The notes below the pieces were generated by a model. The model ran no database searches, had not been told where the DNA came from, and saw only the letters and a program-made list of their open reading frames with translations. This document shows positions 1 through 11,176 of a DNA stretch of 64,000 nt, piece by piece; within the stretch, counting starts at the first letter, position 1; every line of letters starts with the position of its first letter. This DNA comes from Datura wrightii (lineage: Eukaryota > Streptophyta > Magnoliopsida > Solanales > Solanaceae), in the NCBI GenBank assembly GCA_035772735.1, contig JASDFA010000019.1:66812001-66876000 (forward strand), in the 5' to 3' direction. The position numbers were made by a program, and so were the translations under genes.

Positions 1-592
1 TTGTAGTCTCTTCATCTTTAATGATTGTTAGTGGTGCGCAACCTTAGGAAGTTCCTGAATTCTTTACTTTCTTTGGTCGAAGAGGTAGAGATTAGGAAAA
101 GAGAATTACAATAGAGCCTTGATGTTGATGATCATTGTATTAACTTGAGTTGTGGTTTCAGGATAGTTATATCTGAAACATAGTGATAATGGTTAGTTTT
201 CAAAACTCATGAGACTTGGTCTAGTAATTGAGGATAGTCATTCAATATGGATTGGTCGATCGTTTCAATGAACTTAAGTTATCAGTTTTGTAAGTAAGTA
301 TTGGTAAAGCTCAAGAGTGTATACCCAGAGCTGTTATGAACCCATGGAGAACACAAAACCTAGTTATCCTTTATTTATTGAATCACAAATATAATCTTGA
401 CTGCTGTTTATTTCTATTATTGATTTTTGTTAGAATCCCCACATTGTGAAGTAATTACCGTACAAGTTCATCTACCGGCTGTAATCTAGATCTTCCATAT
501 TCCCTATAGGATCGACCCCAACCTCTAGTTGGGTTTTTTATTGACAGTGTTCGCTTCATACTTCAGTTGGAAGTGTGGTTTGAGCATTTTCA
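1..592 (+). repeat. 3' part of the 5' LTR of element H
   Basis: Position 1 aligns with 21162 in the 3' LTR of H. The two stay alignable to the terminal CA at 591-592 and 21719-21720. The left copy has about 30 extra bases near 480-515. About 1.03 kb of this LTR lies outside the window. Confidence 0.85.
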
Positions 593-597
593 AAAAG

Positions 598-615
598 TGG
601 TGTCGTTGTCGGGGA
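598..615 (+). other. Primer-binding site of H (tRNA-Asp type)
   Basis: TGGTGTCGTTGTCGGGGA begins five bases after the LTR end. It matches the complement of plant tRNA-Asp 3' ends (TGGCGCCGTTGCCGGGGA) except for three C-to-T changes. This primer type is typical of Athila-like elements. Confidence 0.8.
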
Positions 616-1448
616 ATACGGCTAAGACTAGATTATTTTCTTATATTTGACTTTTTGGTAGTTATTTGCTCTTTTACGTTTTTGTTTGTTTCTTCTCATA
701 CAGGGCACCTCTTCGCAAAGCCAAGCATCCAAGATAGTGGAGGATGAGTCCAACTTTCTTGACGAAGTCTAAGTAGTAAAGATACTTACGTTGTGTCGCG
801 ACGTTAAATCAGGCGCTGCATGGGAGGCAAACCATGGATGGTGAAGTCTTACTAGCCACAGGTATGTCCCCTTCCCTCTATTTTTACATTCTATGCTTCG
901 GGTATGAAGCATGCTTTTTAAAAAAAAAAAGAGGGGGAGGAGGTGTACTTTTAAATTTTGAGAATTTTTGTCCGTCGGAGGGTTTTTCTTGTCGTGTTTC
1001 TTTTCCCTCAGGCATGCTATCTAGTAGAACCAACATGTGTTAGGATTTTTTTGTTTTTGAAAAATTGACCGTTTAAAAATTTTTTCTATGTATTTGTAAC
1101 AACAATGCATGATTTCTGTGGATAGTTTTATGTCATCTAATTATTAATAGTGCTAGTCTTGTTAAGCCATGTATGAACCAGACAGGTAAAGTGAAAATAG
1201 TTCATGTACCATGTGCGAGTGAGGTCTTAGTATTTATTGCGGTATGTTGCTGAAGATCTAGAACTTTCCTAGTTTGTCTTTGCATAGGTTAAGGATGGTT
1301 GCTTAGGAGATGATCATAGGCCATTTTTGTGTTAGCTCACTTTTAGCCTATATTGCCCTACCAAAGTGTCACGAGTCCCTTGATCCCAAGTTTGAGCCTT
1401 AATAGACAATATTTCTTTGATTTACCTGTCAACCGTACCCATTTGTTT
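616..1448 (+). other. Left interior of H, no intact coding sequence
   Basis: This stretch has a leader after the primer site, a cluster of stops near 770-779, the conserved hairpin block at 797-836, and then an A/G-rich tract (919-942) and T-rich DNA. The frame just before the stops could be the last codons of a deleted pol, because the hairpin block follows the pol stop in the fuller relative G. I see no protein domain. Interrupted at 1453 by element A. Confidence 0.55.
797..836 (+). promoter_or_regulatory. Conserved post-stop hairpin block, copy in H
   Basis: A conserved run (CGCGACGTTAAAT, then AGGCGCTGC) leads into the stem-loop CATGGGAGGCAAACCATG at 819-836. The same block occurs at 10216-10256 and 56027-56067 on the minus strand. 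There the stem bases differ but still pair, and the AGGCAA loop is kept. Its role is not known to me. Confidence 0.7.
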
Positions 1449-1453
1449 ATAAT
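1449..1453. repeat. Target-site duplication of element A (left copy)
   Basis: ATAAT directly precedes the LTR at 1454. The same five bases follow the other LTR at 19232-19236. The perfect match proves that A inserted as a unit into the interior of H. Confidence 0.93.
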
Positions 1454-3936
1454 TGTTACGCCCGCCTTGGGGGGTATGACTGACACCTGGTACCCTAGTA
1501 GGACCTGGACTGCTAACTGGCGAGCCTAAGCATAGCTGGCGCCTGACTAGCTCTAAATCAGATTTCTTGAAACAAAGGGCTATATAACGGCTGTAAACAC
1601 AGTCTCCGGCCAACTGGCCTATAGCCACATGTACCTGTAATAACAGCTAACTAGAAACATACTCGTAACAAGGAACCTATGCGGGCCGACAAGGCCACCA
1701 TGCTGTCTAGTCATCTGAGACTCAACAAAGGGAATACTGAATAGCTACGTGACCGGCAAGGTCACCACTACTATCAAACCATGGCCCCACGCGGCCAACA
1801 TAAAAACAGAGATACTAAACAGTTATACAACTGCACGGCCTCACAAGACCGGCCCAACTGACCACAGGGAAATAATATATACAATCTGCAAGCCTCTAAG
1901 AGTAACAATAGAAATGATCGGGACAGGGCCCCGACCTACCCGTATTGTGCATAAAAGGAAAGGAGCTACACCTCTGGAAATCAGACTCCGGATGACAGGA
2001 GCTGAATACTCAGTAGCTGGCTGGAATCACGAGGGATCACCTCCTCGTCTATGAGTACCTGCAGGTGGGTAATACAGCGCCCCACTGGGCGTCAGTACCG
2101 CTAGTACTGAGTATGAAAAGCAACTGAAATAATATAGCTGAAACAACTGAATATAAATAGCATATCTAGCAAATTTGTATGGCAGGAGATAACTGAATAC
2201 GAAGGAACTGGTAAAAACTTAATCATGCTTTCTGTACTGATAAGGCGGAGGCGTACCTGTAAACACGACGACCTACTGTCTAGTAGCTAGTATATAACAT
2301 ATAAATAAATATGCAAGTAGCAGGCAAGAGCCAATACCAACCTCCATAAGCCGGATGGCACCAAGCAAGCAAACAATCTATATACCCCTACCCGGGTCAA
2401 AACCAACCAAAAATAAGTCACTCCACTCATCTACTCACTTCGGAGCTCCTCTACTGGCCCCCTAGGTCTCCGGCTCGGGTCATAGCCTCCGATATAAGCA
2501 ACCGTGTCTGGGTCCAGAGGACTCCTGTGTAGGCAGTAACAGATAGGGTCTGGATGCCCGGACACAAACTCAACGGGGCTATCTGAAATCGGAGCTACAC
2601 CTATAATAACTGAATGTACAGACAATAACAGATAGGGTCTGGTTCCCTGGACATAAAACTCAATTGGGCTATCTGAAACCGGAGCTGCACCTTTAATGTT
2701 GATTAGACTGCTATGGGGAAAGAACCTTCATCCACGCTGGGGACGGCATGCCACCCCTCTGAGTGACGTAAAACCCACCCACTCAATGGGAGACACGATT
2801 ACCAACCCAGAGGCGGTGAGGACGCTCAATAAGGGGCCCTCACGCCACAACAAGTCTCAACAAACAAATAGCACATATAAATAGCAAGCATGTATAACTG
2901 AAAAAGTCTATCTAAAATCTGATTTCTTATTCTGATCTTTTTCTGTACTAAACTGATTCTTTACTGATTATACTGATTCTGAGATCTTTCTTTAACTGTT
3001 GGCTAATCTGTAGCCAGGGTACTATCTGTTTGAATGGCTAATCTGTAGCCAATATCTCGTCTGTTTGAATGGCTAGTCTGTAGCCATGAAACTTCCTGTC
3101 TATCTGGTTTTACTTTACTAGGTTATATTCTGAAAATCTGTTTCTTTTTATTCTATAGCATGCTTTCTAATCATACAATAAGCTATCTGGAATGCTAACT
3201 CGCCCTTTGGCGCATGCTTTTCTATCTTTCGGACCAAAATACGATACGGAAATGCAAACTAGAATTTTCTAAACTTATTCAATTTTCAACATTCAACTCC
3301 GAGAGTATCAAATACGAAGTTTACTATGATTCACAAAGCTCATACTTACTAACTTGCCAAACAACAACTTCACATACCTGGTTTCTGAGTACCCGACTGA
3401 CCAATGTGATTTCCATCAGTACTTCTGCTATTTCTACCAACTACATTCATATACATATCAATTAGAACTAAATACATTGATATCTAGGAGAAATTATCAC
3501 TTTTGATATATATTTATCCCAAACTTCAACCTTTCAAAAAACGGTCGAAAACTCGTTATTTCTCGAAAGTCCAGAAGGGATAAATGGTCACTGCAACGCT
3601 AGGAACACATTGGTACTAATTTAAAGCAATTATATTTACTTTATCTCGGTAACACGACGTTTCGCCGGCCAAATTTCATGAAACCAACTCCATAGGATTG
3701 CTCTCTGCAGCTTTATACGTCTGTATCTAAGCCGGAACGGAGTTTAGACCGCGTTTTGTCGCATAATTGGAAGGAAATTATGTATGTTTGTCGTGGGTTC
3801 TTATTTCACTTATATTCCCTTGTTTTTTTGCTGGAAATATAGTGAAGAAGATGGAAAACCGACTTTTTTTTTGCTAAATCCCTTAACCAACATGCCATTA
3901 GGCTATTTATTCATTTAAAATTTACGGGGTGTAACA
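1454..3936 (-). repeat. 3' LTR of element A
   Basis: 2483 bp with TG...CA ends, homologous along its length to 16715-19231. It lies next to the purine tract at 3937-3950, which makes it the 3' LTR in minus-strand reading. It holds a 35-bp tandem hairpin array at 3001-3105 and an imperfect palindrome (AGTACCGCTAGTACT) at 2094-2108. Confidence 0.93.
3001..3105. repeat. Three tandem 35-bp hairpin units in the LTR of A
   Basis: Units start at 3001, 3036 and 3071. Each begins with GGCTAATCTGTAGCC or one change of it, an inverted repeat GGCTA/TAGCC with a five-base loop. The same array is at 18271-18375 in the other LTR, so it predates insertion. Confidence 0.85.
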
Positions 3937-3950
3937 TCCTCCCCCCCTTA
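3937..3950 (-). other. Polypurine tract of element A
   Basis: Minus-strand TAAGGGGGGGAGGA directly precedes the LTR start. It follows the conserved text ATTCGAGGACGAATGTTC that also precedes the purine tracts of elements D and E. Confidence 0.85.
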
Positions 3951-4209
3951 AGAACATTCGTCCTCGAATGACATTCTGTCTAGAGGACTTCTCAACTTAC
4001 TAAACTTGTTTCTAGAAAAATTTCGGTAGAGTTTCCCCTGTATTATGGACTATCTCAAGAAAAAACCTGAAACACAAAAAAGTCCACTATAGTTACTGCA
4101 CACAATACTTTAAGATTCACTTGACAGCTACACATCAATCTTTCTCATTAATACATATACGACCATAAGGTACTGTATAAGTACTAATACGGACATACTT
4201 GTCGCCTGA

Positions 4210-5560
4210 CTAAGCTTGGAATAAGTGAGGATATCTAGCTTTCATATCTTTCTCCGCCTCCCACACCATCTCCTCTCAGTTCTTGTTACGCCACAATACT
4301 TTGACAGACGCAATATCTTTAGTCCTCAATCTGCGAATCAGTCTGTCTAGGATAGCTACTGGAACCTCTTCATAGGCCAGCTCTTCTGTGACCTGGGCAT
4401 CCTGGATTGGGACTACTCCGGACGGGTCTCCTATGCATTTCCTCAGCATGGATACATGAAAGACCGGATGAACGGATTCTAGCCCTGGAGGCAAGTTCAA
4501 CTCATATGCCACTAGACCTATTCTTCGACGAATCTAATAAGGCCCAACAAATCTTGGACTGAGCTTACCCTTCTTGCCGAATCTCATCACCCCTTTTATC
4601 GGAGATACTTTCAAAAATACCCAGTCATTCACATCAAATTCCAGGTCTCTGCGTCACACATCAGCATATGATTTCTGGCGGCTCTATGCGGTCAGTAAGC
4701 ATTCTCTGACAATATTTATCTTCTCTTCTGACTGTTGAATAATATCTAGCCCAATTAACACCGATTCCCCTATTTCAAACCAACCAACCGGCGATCTGCA
4801 CTTCCGCCCGTATAATGCCTCGAAGGGCGCCATCTGAATAGCTGAGTGATAGCTATTGTTATAAGCAAACTCGATTAGGGGAAAATGCTCATCCCAACTA
4901 CCACCAAAATCTAACACACACGCTCGCAACATGCCTTCGAGCAATTGAATGGTGCGTTCAGCCTGTCCATCTGTCTGAGGATGGAATGCGGTGCTTAAAT
5001 TAATCTGCGTTCCCAGACCTCTCTGAAATGACTGCCAAAATATAGCCGTAAACTGTGCTCCCCTTTCCGAAATAATAGATACTGGTACTCCATGCAATCT
5101 AACTATTTCTCGGATATACAACTCGGCATAATCTTTAGCCGAGAAAGTAGTTCTCACTGGCAGGAAATGAACTGATTTTGTCAATCTATCAACTATCACC
5201 CATATAGAATCATGTTTGTGTCTAGAATGGGGTAATCCTACCACAAAATCCATATTTACTGCCTCCCATTTCCAGAGAGGTACAGCTATGTCCTGAGTCA
5301 ACCCGCCTGGTTTCTGATGTTCTGCTTTCACCTGTTGGCAGTTAGGACACTGGGCTACAAATTCAGAAATTTCTCTTTTCATACCTAGCCACCAATAGTT
5401 TTCTTTGATATAATGGTACATTTTTGTTGCGCCATGGTGGAGAGAATGGCGGGCGTAATGTACCTCGTTCATAATCTACTAGCAGAGGCTTGAAACATCT
5501 GGAACACATATACGGCCTTTACAGCGTAGCACTCCATACTCAGTTATCTGAAAATCTGGC
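4210..5560 (-). pseudogene. pol: Integrase and chromodomain of element A, broken
   Basis: Integrase inserts the cDNA copy into host DNA. The N-terminal zinc-binding region (two His, then CPNC) reads from about 5470. The catalytic core follows with MDFVVGLP (first Asp), then ISERGAQFT where Asp is expected but Glu is present, then DGQAERT (Glu). A gap with stops lies near 4513-4683. The C-terminal part has the VILDR-type chromodomain-like segment of Tekay elements, which in the family helps target insertion to heterochromatin, and ends at a TAG at 4210. A TGA interrupts the chromodomain. Frameshifts, stops and the altered catalytic residue make it inactive. Confidence 0.88.
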
Positions 5561-5719
5561 GCTTTACCCTGCTGGATCCTGTCTTTGAGCTGGATCAGGT
5601 CAGGATCCTCATATTATCGTTCTTTCACTTCCACAACTAATGATGACACAGTAGTGTTCTGAATTATCGCTCTACCATCCTCTGTTTCTGCTACACGAAC
5701 GGCCAGGCTAGCTAACTGA

Positions 5720-6195
5720 TGTATCTCCTTGACCAATTCCCGCTGCTTAGGCTACAAATATGCCAGACTCCCCATGGACTTACGACTGAGAGCATCTGCT
5801 ACAACATTAGCGTTTCCCAGGTGGTACAGAGTATTCACGTCATAATCCTTTAACAGTTCCAACCAGTGATGTTGCCGCAGATTCAACTCCTTCTGAGTGA
5901 AGATTTACTATAGGCTTTTGTGATCTGTAAAAATATCAACATGGACGCCATACAAGTAATGTCTCCACATTTTCAAGGCGTGGGTCACTGCGGCTAACTC
6001 TAGGTCGTGGGTAGGGTGATTCTTTTCGTGTTTCCTTAGCTGTCTGGAAGCATATGCAATCACTTTACCATACTGCATCAACACACAACCTAACCCAACA
6101 CCTGATGCATCGCAATACACTAAATAACCCTCTGTACCTTCCGGCAATGCTAGCACTGGGGCGGAGGTTAATCTGTCTTTTAACTCTTGGAAGCT
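5720..6195 (-). pseudogene. pol: RNase H domain of element A, broken
   Basis: RNase H removes the RNA template during reverse transcription. Clear signatures are YCDASGVGLG, the downstream DLELA and FTDHKSL, which carry the Asp, Glu and Asp of the active site, and then NVVADALS. After HKSL two adjacent stop codons (TAG TAA) break the frame, but the text continues in the same frame with the usual tail. It follows RT and precedes integrase in the normal chromovirus order. Confidence 0.85.
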
Positions 6196-6855
6196 CTACT
6201 CACATGCCTCTGTCCACTGAAACTTCGCTGCTTTCTGCGTCAGTTTAGTCAGAGATGCTGCTACAGTAGAGAATCCCTCAACAAACCTCCTGTAATAACC
6301 TGCTAATCCCAGAAAACTACGGAACTCAGTTGGAGTGGTATGCCTAGGCCATGATTTGACTGCTTCTATCTTCTTCGTGTCAACTTGTATACCAGCATCC
6401 GACACAATATGCCCTGAAAAGGCTACTGAATTAAGCCAGAATACACACCTTAGAAAATTTAGCATATAATTGGCGGTCCCTAAGGATATGGAGCACTGTT
6501 TGCAAATGAGTCCGGTGATCTGCTTCAGAGTGAGAATACACCAGAATGTCATCAATAAATACTATTAAGAACAAGTCTAGGAAAGGTCTGAAAATACTGT
6601 TCATCAGGTCCATGAATATTGCCAGGGCATTCGTTAACCCAAAGGACATGACTAGAAATTCAAAATGTCCATATCGGGTCCTGAACGCTGTCTTAGGAAT
6701 ATCTCTTTCACGTATTCGAACCTGGTGATATCCGGACCGCAAGTCAATCTTAGAAAAGTATCTGGCTCCCTGCAACTGATCAAATAAGTCATCAATTCTG
6801 GGAAGCGGGTACTTGTTCTTCACGGTAACTTTGTTCAATTGCAGATAATCTATGC
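6196..6855 (-). pseudogene. pol: Reverse transcriptase of element A, downstream part, split by B
   Basis: RT copies element RNA into DNA. This part reads from CIDYLQLNK through YPLPRIDDLF, KIDLRSGYHQ and the catalytic FIDDILVYS, then shifts frame near 6440 and continues as the thumb region ending in SFLGLAGYYRRF. The upstream RT segment lies at 14384-14600. Joining is interrupted exactly at the insertion site of B. The motif normally reading PATFQ is changed to LAIFM. A frameshift and the 7.5-kb insertion inactivate it. Confidence 0.9.
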
Positions 6856-6860
6856 ACATA
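6856..6860. repeat. Target-site duplication of element B (left copy)
   Basis: ACATA precedes the LTR at 6861, and ATATA follows the other LTR at 14384-14388. Removing B and one copy restores the RT reading LRMCID, which confirms the site. The one mismatch is a C/T change. Confidence 0.85.
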
Positions 6861-8311
6861 TGACGTGCCCGCAAGTGTACGGGTCGTGCAAGTAATATAG
6901 TGGCTCTTTTTAAGAGCCGGATGTCAAACCCACAGGGACTGGACCCATTCCTCTAACTAGCCATTTCTAGTGTGATCTTAAATACCTCAAGTGTTGGTTA
7001 TAGACATTTCTTATTGAGATTAATTAAGTCTAAGTTTGGGTCAACGAAATATTCTGAAATTACTCTAGGAGCAACATAGAGTTAAAACCAATTAATCATG
7101 CGATACTACGATTTGCAATGGGTTAAGCATGGAACTATCAATTGTTATTTCACATAATTAGAATTGCATGTTTATGGTCTTTCGAGCCTCTAAACACGGC
7201 AATCTAGCCTCACTACATCATCGTGAGCGAGGAGTTTAATTTCTAGTCGCAGGCAATCAATTATGTTGTGGTTTACGGGGAAACGACTAGGGACTTTCGT
7301 GCGTCTAACAATTTAACTCAACTTAGCCTCACAACTACTTCTTTTAGTGGTGATGTGACATCCCGAGTTGGTCTTTCATAACCCCTGTGTCTCAACCAAG
7401 CACGGTGTTCGGTATAATTCTATCCTGACACAAAAATCTCTCCCGAGATACAAACATGCTCCTCACATTCTCATGTCCTGACCTAGGTAATGCTTTCTCA
7501 AGCTATTACTCAAGCTAACAAATATTCTTTCATGGTGATCAATCATAAAAACAACCAACAATCTAGAATGCAGGACGAAAACAACAATCAATAACTTACT
7601 TCCAAAACAATTTCATAAAATCACAATCATAATTCATGGTTTCAACCCTAGAGGAAGGGTTCTTGCCATTCATGTTCGTAAAACTACACTAACTACTACT
7701 AAACTAACATACTTACATGAATTTGGTAGATGAGAAGGGAATTTTCCGAACCCTAGATAAGTTCTCCCACTTCTCCCTTCACTCCTAGGTAGTTTTTCAG
7801 AATGAAATCGTGACCTCTGGAATTAGGAGCTAAGGGACATATTTATAATAAATGAGAAACGTGCATAATTTAGCCTATCGTGGAATGTCTCCGTGTCACA
7901 GAGTGTATCGCGGAGCACTGCCTCCGTGACACGGAGGCAACGTGAAAGCTCTCTGGAAATCACCCGAAATTTGGCCTCGGTAGCCCCCTGCCCCAATGGC
8001 AGCGCGTTGACACCTCCATGTCACGCAGCCAGCCTGCCGTGGCACGTTGCCAACATGCAGGTGGGCTGTATTGTGCCTCCTCTTTGCCAACGTTCGCGGG
8101 TTAATTTCGTTTCCAAGCCTCTACTTCACCAACTCATGGATTAGTTACTCAGAAGTCATCAAAACCTACAAAACAAAGGCTAATCATGTTGGTTAGCACA
8201 TATCTTCACATTCATATAAAATTACATGAAAATGTATATAATAATTTAGATGAACAAGAATAATTTAAGTCATAAAGCATATCTCGGGCATGCTATTTTT
8301 GCCCGTGATCA
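6861..8311 (-). repeat. 3' LTR of element B
   Basis: 1451 bp, matching 12865-14383. The other copy carries extra bases near 13980-14140. Contains the hairpin GGCTCTTTTTAAGAGCC at 6902-6918 and the CCGTGACACGG palindrome module near 7880-8090. Confidence 0.92.
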
Positions 8312-10215
8312 CAACCCCACACTTAAAGCCTTGTTCTTCCTCGAACAACCTTTTACATATCATGCATATGGAGACTCCCACATAACTAATTTAGCAAGAT
8401 AATTCAAGTTACGACTATAATGATTACGTAAGATAACAAGCTACAAATAGAGCATGCACGGTGTAATCATTGAAATGAAGTACAACTATGTTAAAACTTC
8501 TTAAACTCAAGAAGCGACTCTCAATCTTAGCAGACTCATGCAATTCAACTGATCAACAAATACCACATGAATTATATCCTTCATTCAACATGTGCCCTCA
8601 CGAAAAGAGAGTTACCCATTTTCACACGCAAAAACAATTTTTTAAATCACAACATGTGTGGGTACATGAATAGAATTACACTCACTCTCACAAAGAATTC
8701 ACATGCATCATGTAATGACCCATAAGCTTGCCCTTAGTGTTTTATTCCACTAACTTAAGGATGTGTGAATGTAAGATCAAGTAGGATTTTTTAGGTTGTA
8801 ATGTAACTCAGGTGTGGGTAGATACTATTATGGCCAGTAATAGTGACTATCTTTCTTAAGCGCTTTTAATACATCACGCCCTCCTTACGAACTCCCTTTC
8901 CCTTACTTCACCTTTTTCTCCTTTGAGCTTTCTTTTTCCTCTTATGTTCCCCCTTTCTTTAAGCAATTTTAGCTTATTAGTAAGGAGCTCTATAAATAAT
9001 TTTACATTAATTTGTTTTCTTACTCCTTACTAATAATCAACCATTTTCACACAAGTGCACCCTTGTCCTTTTCTCACTTCTACAACTCGCTACTTTTCCT
9101 TTCTTTTCATTCTTCTCACTCCTTTACTCTTTCGGATTTTTTCCACTCAAGCGCTTAGGAGTTTTGGATCAAATTCAAGGCTAATGAAAGAAAACGGATT
9201 AAGCTTATGTTGCAGCTGTCAAAGAATAGGCTCAAGGCTCAATGCGGTTAACTAGGATTAATTTTTCAAGGTAGGTAAAATGAGGGATAAAAATTTGGTT
9301 CATTCAAAGAAATGCCTAGATCATCTCCTACACTTCATATCCTTCATTTCATTTTATAAACACACCAGGCAAGTTCTAGACAATCCACAATAGCACAGAA
9401 TACTCAAAAACCTTACACTCATGGCACAAGCTAAATTCAAGATACATTCAGCAGCCTCTTACTCAGCTAATCACAAGAATTCAGAATTAAGCTTCAATCA
9501 TATTGAGACAAATTCAAGAGCTTAAGTGTCTCAAACAAAGTTATACACTTGCATGCTTCACACTGAACATACTTGCCTCTTGCAATCACGTATAGCACAT
9601 AACAAGAACATCAAGCACCACTTAGTTATGGTTTCAAAAACCCAACACCTACCGACTAATTTTTCCTCAAGACGGTCGTCATCCATCCATCGTCGGAAAT
9701 AGTCCCTAACTATGACTAAAAACACTATATACAGACAAAGAAAAGAAAATTTTTATTCTTCGGGTCAAAGACCCCCCGTCGGAAAAGAACCGAAAAGAAA
9801 AACCAACGGGTGATGAAGTCATGCTTGATTCACAAAAAAAAATCAAAGTTTTCAAAGTTTTTCACATTTTTCAAGCATTACAATCACCACAAGCTTGTTA
9901 ATCACAAAAATTGTTTTGAAATTTTTCTCACCCCACACTTGAATCATGCTATGTCCTCATAAAATCAAATTAACATTTAAAGGATGAGAAATACTCCCTG
10001 AGCCTCTATGCCAAGCTAAAAGCATGCTTTCCTTTCAAGTTTTAAGAGGTGGGTGTTTGACCCCACACTTCTTCTTTTCCATTCTCTTTAGCTTCCACCG
10101 TCTCGGTACTCGGACTTCCTTCCATCTGTGCTTAACTTTCCACCAAAAACAAAAACAACATGAAACTAACAAAAGCAACACAGAAATCAAAATTACAAAT
10201 TGTACCTGAGGTACC
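8312..10215 (-). other. 3' untranslated region and polypurine tract of B
   Basis: Minus-strand text ending in AAGTGTGGGGTTG at 8312-8324 is the polypurine tract next to the 3' LTR. The rest has no supported coding sequence. It is homologous to the region downstream of the third ORF in G (51834-53215), including a shared stretch around 8690-8880. Confidence 0.75.
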
Positions 10216-10256
10216 CTTGGGTTGCCTCCCAAGCAGCGCCTTATTTCACGTCGTGG
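10216..10256 (-). promoter_or_regulatory. Conserved post-stop hairpin block, copy in B
   Basis: Minus-strand stem-loop CTTGGGAGGCAACCCAAG at 10216-10233 follows a conserved leader (GACGTGAAAT, AGGCGCTGC). It begins about 43 nt after the stop codon at 10277. Compared with the copies in H and G, the stem bases differ in a compensatory way. Confidence 0.75.
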
Positions 10257-10276
10257 CCCGACGTGGACTGTCCTTT

Positions 10277-11044
10277 TCAGGACATCCTCAGACCTGGGTC
10301 CTCTTTCGAGAACCATCTCCTTTTCTTTTGCTGTTGAGAGGAAACAGCCTCCACTCTATTCCTCTCTTTCTCCAATTTCTTCTCAATTTGAAGCCCTCTA
10401 TCATACTTGGGCTGAACACTTGTCATTACCTTTGGCCCTGCACCTGTGGAATCCTCCACCCCACACTCATCCTCTGCCAACACACTAACTTGTCAAAGGT
10501 TTCTATAGTCTGCGGATGGGTTCATTTCATGGTCAACGCGGAAGATTTCTTCTTCATCCTCAACCCTCATTTTCAGGGTGCCTACTTTCAAGTCAATCAC
10601 CGCTCCTCCGGTGGCCAAGAATGGTCGTCCCAAGATCAGGGGTACCTGGTCATCAACATGAAAATCTAAGACAATAAAATCAGCAGGTATAATAAACTTA
10701 CCTACTTTGATGAGAAGGTCCTCTATTATTCCATCAGGTGTTACTCGCGACTTGTCAGCCAGCTGCAACATCAACCTTGTCGGCCTCGGTTTTCCTAACC
10801 CTAGGGTGTTGAATAAGGATAGGGGTATTAGATTAACCGCTGCTCCTAAGTCACACAAAGCTCGTAGCACCTCATCTTTACCAATTTGTATGGGGAGGGT
10901 AAAACTCCCTGGGTCTTTGAGCTTCTTTGGTATTTTGCTCAATACCCTATGACTGCACTCCTCAGTCAGTGCTAAAGTCTGGACATCCACCAATCTAACT
11001 TTGTTCGCCATCACGTACTTCAAGTATTTAGCATACGTGGGCAT
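10277..11044 (-). pseudogene. Aspartic protease of B with unusual C-terminal tail
   Basis: Retroviral-type protease that would cut the Gag polyprotein. The active-site region reads LCDLGAAVNLIP, the variant triad typical of Athila/Tat proteases, followed by ILGRPFLATGGAVID. The frame meets a TGA at 10493 but continues open for 72 more codons to 10277. This tail is rich in Gln, Lys and Arg (SQQQKKRRWF). Instead of running into RT as in G, the tail ends 40 bases before the hairpin block. So either RT-integrase was deleted long ago or this is a stable gag-protease architecture. The TGA is probably a decayed CGA. Confidence 0.8.
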
Positions 11045-11176
11045 TCCTTACAAGACATCAATAAGAGGCAAATTTATGTGAAGTTCTTTGAAGCTCTCAA
11101 CGAACTTTTTGAAGCATTCCTCCTCCTTGATCTTTCTGAATTTCTGAGGAAATGATGGTGGTAGTCTTTGTGCTGG

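Noticed and set aside
529..747. Short open frame crossing the LTR end and primer site of H
   Set aside because: It spans the LTR/primer-site boundary and has no domain.
7893..8144. Paired open frames repeated at 13881-14100
   Set aside because: They repeat because both are LTR copies of B; the text is palindromic DNA and not protein coding.
10160..10669. 169-codon open frame on the plus strand
   Set aside because: Lies antisense to the protease and hairpin block of B, which have clear motifs on the minus strand.
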